Shown here: in pieces, positions 6,087 through 9,586 of the stretch | How positions within the stretch are numbered: the stretch's first letter is position 1 | How the letters are laid out: every line of letters starts with the position of its first letter | From: Anaerolineae bacterium | GTDB taxonomy: Bacteria; Chloroflexota; Anaerolineae; B4-G1; DUEL01 | Assembly: GCA_016926575.1 (NCBI GenBank) | Contig: JAFGOJ010000001.1 | Location: 1 to 9,586, forward strand | Reading direction: 5' to 3' | Length of the DNA stretch: 9,586 nucleotides | Program-made: the position numbers and the translations under genes | The notes under the pieces: generated by a model | The model's database searches: none | What the model was told of the DNA's origin: nothing | Seen by the model: the letters and a program-made list of their open reading frames with translations, nothing else

Positions 6087-7202
6087 CTACCGCTCCTCGC
6101 CGACGCTCGTCCACTCGTTCTCGGTGAAGGTGATCAACGGCAGCGGCTCCGTCACGTCCCGGCCAGGTTCATACTCGAAGACCGCCTGGGTCTGCTGCCC
6201 CACGGCGCGGAAAACGCGCGCCACCGGCAGGTCCGCCGGGCACGCGTCACTGCACACCCCGCAACCGATGCACGAAAGCACCATGTGATTCAACCGCGTC
6301 AAGTGAAAGAGCATCGTATCGGCCGGCAGGCGGTAGGCCCCCTTCCGACGCGCCCAGTTCATGAACTGAATCGGCTCGTGGTCGAAGATTGGGCTCTTGA
6401 AAAGACACGTCTTGCAATAGCAGATCGGGCACGTCGTCATGCAGTTGTGGCAACGGACGCAAGAAGCGAAAACTCCCTCGATCCCCTCCGCGTCCATCTG
6501 CTGGCGAATCTCGGCGAAGCGCGCGTCGCGCACCTTGGTGCGTGCCGCCACGACTTTGTCGACCACCTGAACACGCGTCCCGCTCCCCTCCGCCGCGCTC
6601 AACCCGAGCGCCTGCGCCATCTCGTCGGGCAGCGTGACCGGGATGCCCGCGGAGAGGTCCGCCCCGAAGAGTTCGAGCATCACGTCAGCGCCCACGGCGT
6701 GCGGCTTTTCGCACATCTCGCACGCGTCGCGGAACGTGAAGCCGTCCTGCGGGACCAAGTCGCCGGTCGCCATCGCCGCCATCAGCGCGGCCCGGTCGAC
6801 GCCGCCGTTCGCCCGCAGTGCGTCGTAATCGGGCACACTGTACGTCCCCGTACAATCGATCACCACCGTCACCAGGTCATTCAGACTGGCCTGCTGCAAC
6901 TTGACCAGCTCGACCAGCGCCCGCATCTCGCACGGTCGCAGCACCACCGCGATGCGCCCGCGCGGTTCGCGGATCGACACCGGACCCACCACCCGCGCCG
7001 CGTTCAGCCCCATCACCGGGGCCAGCGGATCGACCGCGTCCAGCGCCGCCGCGTCAGACACCAGCGCCGGCGTGACCGCCCCGGCGGGCGTCACCATCGG
7101 CGCCAACACCGCCTCCACCCCACCCCGCTCCAACAACTGCTTCAAGAAGCCACGCACCGCTGCAAGAACGTCGTTACCTTCAACTGGGATTACTGTCTTC
7201 AT
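6087..7202 (-). CDS. FrhB/FdhB-like flavin and iron-sulfur oxidoreductase subunit (371 aa)
   Basis: Resembles the beta-subunit family of F420-reducing hydrogenase and formate dehydrogenase (FrhB/FdhB), whose members bind FAD and exchange electrons with F420, ferredoxin or other donors. Recognisable marks are RPCE (C91, the family PC motif), VVIDCTGTYS (C117), and C161-x2-C164 followed by GADVMLELFG. These match the family's C-x2-C...aDi..G signature. The C-terminal third carries a dense cluster motif, CVRCHNCMTTCPICYCKTC (248-266), and a standard motif C311-x2-C314-x2-C317-x3-C321-P. In FrhB and FdhB the ferredoxin part normally comes first, so the order is reversed here. The likely role is the electron input or output site of the complex; the natural donor cannot be told from sequence. 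GAGGGAG precedes the ATG. The stop is 16 nt from the next start. Simple Fe-S subunits of FlxB/AsrA type are an alternative. Confidence 0.68.
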   Translation of the reverse strand: MKTVIPVEGNDVLAAVRGFLKQLLERGGVEAVLAPMVTPAGAVTPALVSDAAALDAVDPLAPVMGLNAARVVGPVSIREPRGRIAVVLRPCEMRALVELVKLQQASLNDLVTVVIDCTGTYSVPDYDALRANGGVDRAALMAAMATGDLVPQDGFTFRDACEMCEKPHAVGADVMLELFGADLSAGIPVTLPDEMAQALGLSAAEGSGTRVQVVDKVVAARTKVRDARFAEIRQQMDAEGIEGVFASCVRCHNCMTTCPICYCKTCLFKSPIFDHEPIQFMNWARRKGAYRLPADTMLFHLTRLNHMVLSCIGCGVCSDACPADLPVARVFRAVGQQTQAVFEYEPGRDVTEPLPLITFTENEWTSVGEER

Positions 7203-7223
7203 AAATCTCCCTCAAGTTTTGGC

Positions 7224-7308
7224 GAATTAGAAATTGCGAATTGCGAGTTGCCAAACGTAGCCCACGCTTCCTAATTCGCAATTCCTGATTCCTTAATTCG
7301 CAACTCGC
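7224..7308. repeat. AT-rich 'AATTGCG' foldback repeat between MvhD-1 and the FrhB-like gene
   Basis: The 105-nt gap (7203-7307) is AT-rich against GC-rich genes. Arm GAATTAGAAATTGCGAATT (7224-7242) is complementary to 7273-7291 at 17 of 19 positions. A second pair, GCGAGTTG (7243-7250) and CAACTCGC (7301-7308), interleaves with it. Heptamer AATTGCG is repeated in tandem at 7232-7245, and TAATTCGC occurs at 7272 and 7294. The repeat reaches into the MvhD-1 stop codon (7310-7308). It looks like a mobile or simple-repeat intergenic element; no ORF is seen in it. Confidence 0.75.
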
Positions 7309-7736
7309 TACACTGCCCACTCTTGCCGCATCGGGTTGGGACCCTTGGCCTTGAGCGCCTCGGTCATTTGCGTCACCGTATCGGCGAACCGCTGCCCTTC
7401 GGAGGCGGAAATCCAGCGCAGCCAGACCCGCTCCTCATCCAATCCAGCCTGCTTGAGAATCTCTTTCAGCGCGACGATGCGCCGCCGCGCCTTGTAGTTG
7501 CCGGACTGGTAGTGACAGTCGCCGGGATGGCACCCGCCGATCAACACCCCGTCGGCCCCGTCCAACAGCGCCTTGAGCACGTAGGTCGGATCGACCGACC
7601 CCGAGCACATCAAGCGGATGATGCGCACGTTGGGCGGGTACTGGATGCGGGACGTGCCGGCCAGGTCAGCCCCGGTATACGTGCACCAGTTGCACAGAAA
7701 AGCGACGATCTTGGGCTCGAATTGCTCGTCTGTCAT
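7308..7736 (-). CDS. mvhD: MvhD-1, [2Fe-2S] electron-transfer adaptor (142 aa)
   Basis: MvhD/FlpD-family subunit spanning the full typical length. The five-Cys pattern is intact: C15-x2-C18 in FLCNWCTY, C44 in RLMCSGSVD, and C69 and C74 in GGCHPGDCHY. The conserved GADGV before the last pair and the ending KGPNPMR are also present. In known complexes this protein links a donor enzyme to HdrA by a [2Fe-2S] cluster. It follows HdrA-1, so the two probably form one module. The same frame stays open far upstream (to 8636), but that stretch is the shadow of HdrA-1. The ATG at 7736 has AAGGAG at 7-nt spacing and the family-typical N terminus. Gaps of 113 nt before and 105 nt after it, each holding a foldback repeat, set it apart from the tightly packed downstream genes. 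Confidence 0.94.
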   Translation of the reverse strand: MTDEQFEPKIVAFLCNWCTYTGADLAGTSRIQYPPNVRIIRLMCSGSVDPTYVLKALLDGADGVLIGGCHPGDCHYQSGNYKARRRIVALKEILKQAGLDEERVWLRWISASEGQRFADTVTQMTEALKAKGPNPMRQEWAV

Positions 7737-7743
7737 ACAATCT

Positions 7744-7749
7744 CTCCTT
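7744..7749 (-). promoter_or_regulatory. Ribosome binding site deciding the MvhD-1 start
   Basis: Minus-strand AAGGAG is followed by 7 nt and ATG 7736, near-ideal spacing. It fixes the start against the much longer open frame that runs through HdrA-1. It lies close to the outer end of the hairpin at 7756-7819. Confidence 0.7.
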
Positions 7750-7755
7750 ATTTTA

Positions 7756-7819
7756 GCCACGAATTGACACGAATGAACACTAATGCCCTTATTCGTGAGA
7801 ATTCGTGTTGATTCGTAGC
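7756..7819. repeat. Imperfect hairpin repeat of the 'CACGAAT' type between HdrA-1 and MvhD-1
   Basis: Two 29-nt arms, 7756-7784 and 7791-7819, pair at 22 of 29 positions around a 6-nt loop. Each arm carries near-copies of ACGAAT spaced by about 10 nt: left at 7759-7764 and 7769-7774, and right as ATTCGT at 7791, 7801 and 7811. I recall similar 'gccacgaatt-acacgaat' hairpins scattered in environmental bacterial genomes, but cannot verify this here. No ORF is seen in the 113-nt gap (7737-7849), which is clearly richer in AT than the genes. It may modulate mRNA stability between the two cistrons or be an inserted repeat. Confidence 0.8.
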
Positions 7820-7849
7820 AGATTTCTCCCCTTTTTCTTGAAACAACAC

Positions 7850-9571
7850 TCACTCGACCAGTGCATCCACCTGCGCCATGACTTGCTCCGCCGTGAAATG
7901 TTGCAGGCGGATGGCCTTGGAGGGGCACGTCACCGCGCACGCGCCGCATCCCTTGCACAAAATTGCGTTGACGCGCGATACGCCCCACAACTCGTCCATG
8001 CCGGCCGCGCCGAAGGGACACACACTCACACACATCCCGCACCCGGCGCACAGCTCCGGGTCGACCAGCGCCGTCTCCGACCCCACCGGCACCGTGCCGC
8101 GCAGCAACGGGATCAGCGCCGACGAGGCCGCCGCCTTCGCCTGGGCCACCGTGTCGGGGATGTCCTTCGGCCCCTGGCAGCACCCGGCCAGGAAGACCCC
8201 GTCCATCGCCGTGTCGACCGGCCCCAGCTTGGGATGCGCTTCGAGGAAGAAACCGTCCCCCGAACGCGGCAGCTTGAGCAGCGCCGAAATCGCGTCCGCG
8301 CCCGGCCGTGGTTCCATCCCCACCGCCAGCACCACCAGGTCCGTCTCCAACTCGACCGTACGCCGCAGGAGCGTATCCTCGAACCGCAGCGCCACGCCCG
8401 TGCCGCGCCGGTAGACCTCGGAGACGTTGCCCCGACGGTAGCGCACGCCAGAGCGGCGCGCCTCGTCGAAGGCCTCCTCGCCCCGCTTGCCAAACGTGCG
8501 CACATCTATATAGAAGACGTTCACCTCGCTGTCGGGCAGCGCCTCGCGCACCAGTTGGGCCTGCTTGGCACACACCTGGCAGCAGACACGCGAGCAGTAC
8601 GCGTTGCCCAACTGCACGTCGCGCGACCCCACGCACTTGATGAACGCCACACGCTTCGGCGTCTTCCCATCGACCTCCAGGTTCCCCGCCACCAGCCGGC
8701 GCTCCATCTCCATCGTCGTGATCACCTGCGGGTAGACCCCGTAGCCGAACTCGGGCTTGCGATGCGGGTCGAAGAGCTCGTACCCGGTCGCCACGATGAT
8801 CGCCCCTACGTCCAGGCTGTACAGTTTCGGATCGAGGTCGTGGAGCTCCAACTCACCGCTCTTCAAGCCCTCGACCTGCACCTTGAAATTCCCCACGTAC
8901 CCTTCGACCTCGACCACCTGGGCGTTCAAAAACACCGTCATATTCGGATGACCCACGACGCGCGCCACAAGGTCGTCCATCCACTCCGCCACCGGTTCCA
9001 GGTCAGGGAACGTGCGGTGCAGCATCGCCGCCCGGCCACCCAGGTGGTCCGCCTGCTCCACGATGAACGTCGGGAACCCCGCCTCGGCCACATCCAGCGC
9101 CGCAATCATACCGGCCACCCCGCCGCCGATCACCACCGCGCCGGGGATCACAGACGCCTGGCGCTCTTCCAACGGCTCCAGTTGGGCCGCCTTCGCCACC
9201 GCCGAGGCAACCAGCGCCTTGGCCTTGCTCGTCGCGGCCGCGCCGTCGTGGTGCACCCACGAGCACTGCTCGCGGATGTTCGCCATCTCCGTGCGGTAGG
9301 GATTGACGCCGCCGTCGTGTGCCGCGCCGCGGAAGGTCGGTTCGTGCATGCGCGGCGAACAGGACGCCACCACCACCCGGTTCAGCCCTTGGGCCTGGGC
9401 GTCCTCTTTAATCAACGTCTGCCCCGGCTCGGAACACATATACGTGTAGTTCCGCGCCACCACCACCCCCGGTAGGCGCGAGGCGTACTCCGTCACCGCC
9501 TCCACGTCCACCGTCGCGGCGATGTTCGTGCCGCAGTGACAAATATACACACCAATGCGCGGTTTTTCCAT
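7850..9571 (-). CDS. hdrA: HdrA-1, HdrA-like FAD/iron-sulfur subunit without the inserted ferredoxin (573 aa)
   Basis: HdrA is the FAD-carrying hub of heterodisulfide reductase-type complexes and the site of flavin-based electron bifurcation. The N-terminal Fe-S domain (1-110) has C11, C13, C46, C71 and C103, with the family phrases YICHCG and VVVASCSPRMHEP. FAD-binding GGGVAGM is at 150-156 and LGGRAAML at 177-184. The core Cys motif is C313-VGSRD...C326-x3-C330-C331. HPKLGPVDT (446-454) and LAGCCQGPKDIPD (461-473) match canonical HdrA. The C-terminal double ferredoxin uses C508/511/514/518 and C539/542/545/549. The ferredoxin usually inserted after the first FAD lobe is absent, and the DCSxC-type segment is replaced by a Cys-free stretch, which explains the length below about 650 aa. 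ATG 9571 is preceded by GAAGGT. Only 15 bases are visible upstream, so the operon may begin earlier. Confidence 0.93.
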   Translation of the reverse strand: MEKPRIGVYICHCGTNIAATVDVEAVTEYASRLPGVVVARNYTYMCSEPGQTLIKEDAQAQGLNRVVVASCSPRMHEPTFRGAAHDGGVNPYRTEMANIREQCSWVHHDGAAATSKAKALVASAVAKAAQLEPLEERQASVIPGAVVIGGGVAGMIAALDVAEAGFPTFIVEQADHLGGRAAMLHRTFPDLEPVAEWMDDLVARVVGHPNMTVFLNAQVVEVEGYVGNFKVQVEGLKSGELELHDLDPKLYSLDVGAIIVATGYELFDPHRKPEFGYGVYPQVITTMEMERRLVAGNLEVDGKTPKRVAFIKCVGSRDVQLGNAYCSRVCCQVCAKQAQLVREALPDSEVNVFYIDVRTFGKRGEEAFDEARRSGVRYRRGNVSEVYRRGTGVALRFEDTLLRRTVELETDLVVLAVGMEPRPGADAISALLKLPRSGDGFFLEAHPKLGPVDTAMDGVFLAGCCQGPKDIPDTVAQAKAAASSALIPLLRGTVPVGSETALVDPELCAGCGMCVSVCPFGAAGMDELWGVSRVNAILCKGCGACAVTCPSKAIRLQHFTAEQVMAQVDALVE

Positions 9572-9586
9572 ACCTTCAACCTTTAG

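Noticed and set aside
7203..7849. CRISPR-like array in the repeated intergenic DNA
   Set aside because: The repeats are short, imperfect and arranged as inverted arms, with no regular direct repeats and spacers and no cas genes.
7737..8636. N-terminal extension of MvhD-1 by about 300 codons
   Set aside because: It lies out of frame inside HdrA-1 and looks Gly/Arg-rich. The ATG at 7736 has a good ribosome binding site and the family-typical start.
7805..9475. Plus-strand open frame of 556 codons
   Set aside because: Antisense shadow of HdrA-1 with low-complexity Arg/His composition and no family motif.
9572..9586. Promoter upstream of HdrA-1
   Set aside because: Only 15 bases are visible. 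They hold a weak ribosome binding site but nothing that can be called a promoter.

Overview
The window is a GC-rich stretch (clearly above 50% GC by eye) packed with genes on the minus strand. Seven genes read in one direction, from about 9571 down to 94, and together look like one soluble redox operon. All seven products are flavin or iron-sulfur proteins. None has a signal peptide or an evident membrane segment, so the products should be cytoplasmic. Bacterial-type Shine-Dalgarno sequences precede most starts. Family content and the intergenic foldback repeats suggest a strict anaerobe, possibly an uncultured Chloroflexota (Anaerolineae-like) bacterium. That assignment is a weak inference, because the window has no phylogenetic marker.

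In transcription order the layout is: HdrA-1 (9571-7850); a 113-nt gap with an imperfect hairpin; MvhD-1 (7736-7308); a 105-nt gap with a second repeat family; an FrhB/FdhB-like flavin/Fe-S protein (7202-6087); a fumarate reductase/HdrC-like Fe-S protein (6070-5369); a fumarate reductase/succinate dehydrogenase-family flavoprotein (5357-3750); a 37-nt gap with a 14-bp palindrome; a tandem double HdrA of 1058 aa (3712-536); MvhD-2 (543-94), which overlaps the preceding stop; and a perfect 20-bp inverted repeat (1-53) that may end the operon.

The likely story is an Hdr-type electron-bifurcating or electron-transfer complex. Its high-potential end appears to be a soluble FrdA/FrdB pair rather than the usual HdrB/HdrC heterodisulfide reductase. 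All six E. coli FrdA catalytic positions I compared are conserved in the flavoprotein, but the covalent-FAD histidine is replaced by Asn. The FrdB-like partner has two complete [4Fe-4S] motifs and no membrane anchor is encoded, which argues against a quinone-linked enzyme. The FrhB-like protein is a candidate entry point for F420H2, ferredoxin or another two-electron donor. Three HdrA cores and two MvhD adaptors give unusually high flavin and Fe-S content. No HdrB (CCG domains), hydrogenase large subunit or formate dehydrogenase catalytic subunit is in the window. Such genes could lie upstream of 9571, where only 15 bases are visible.
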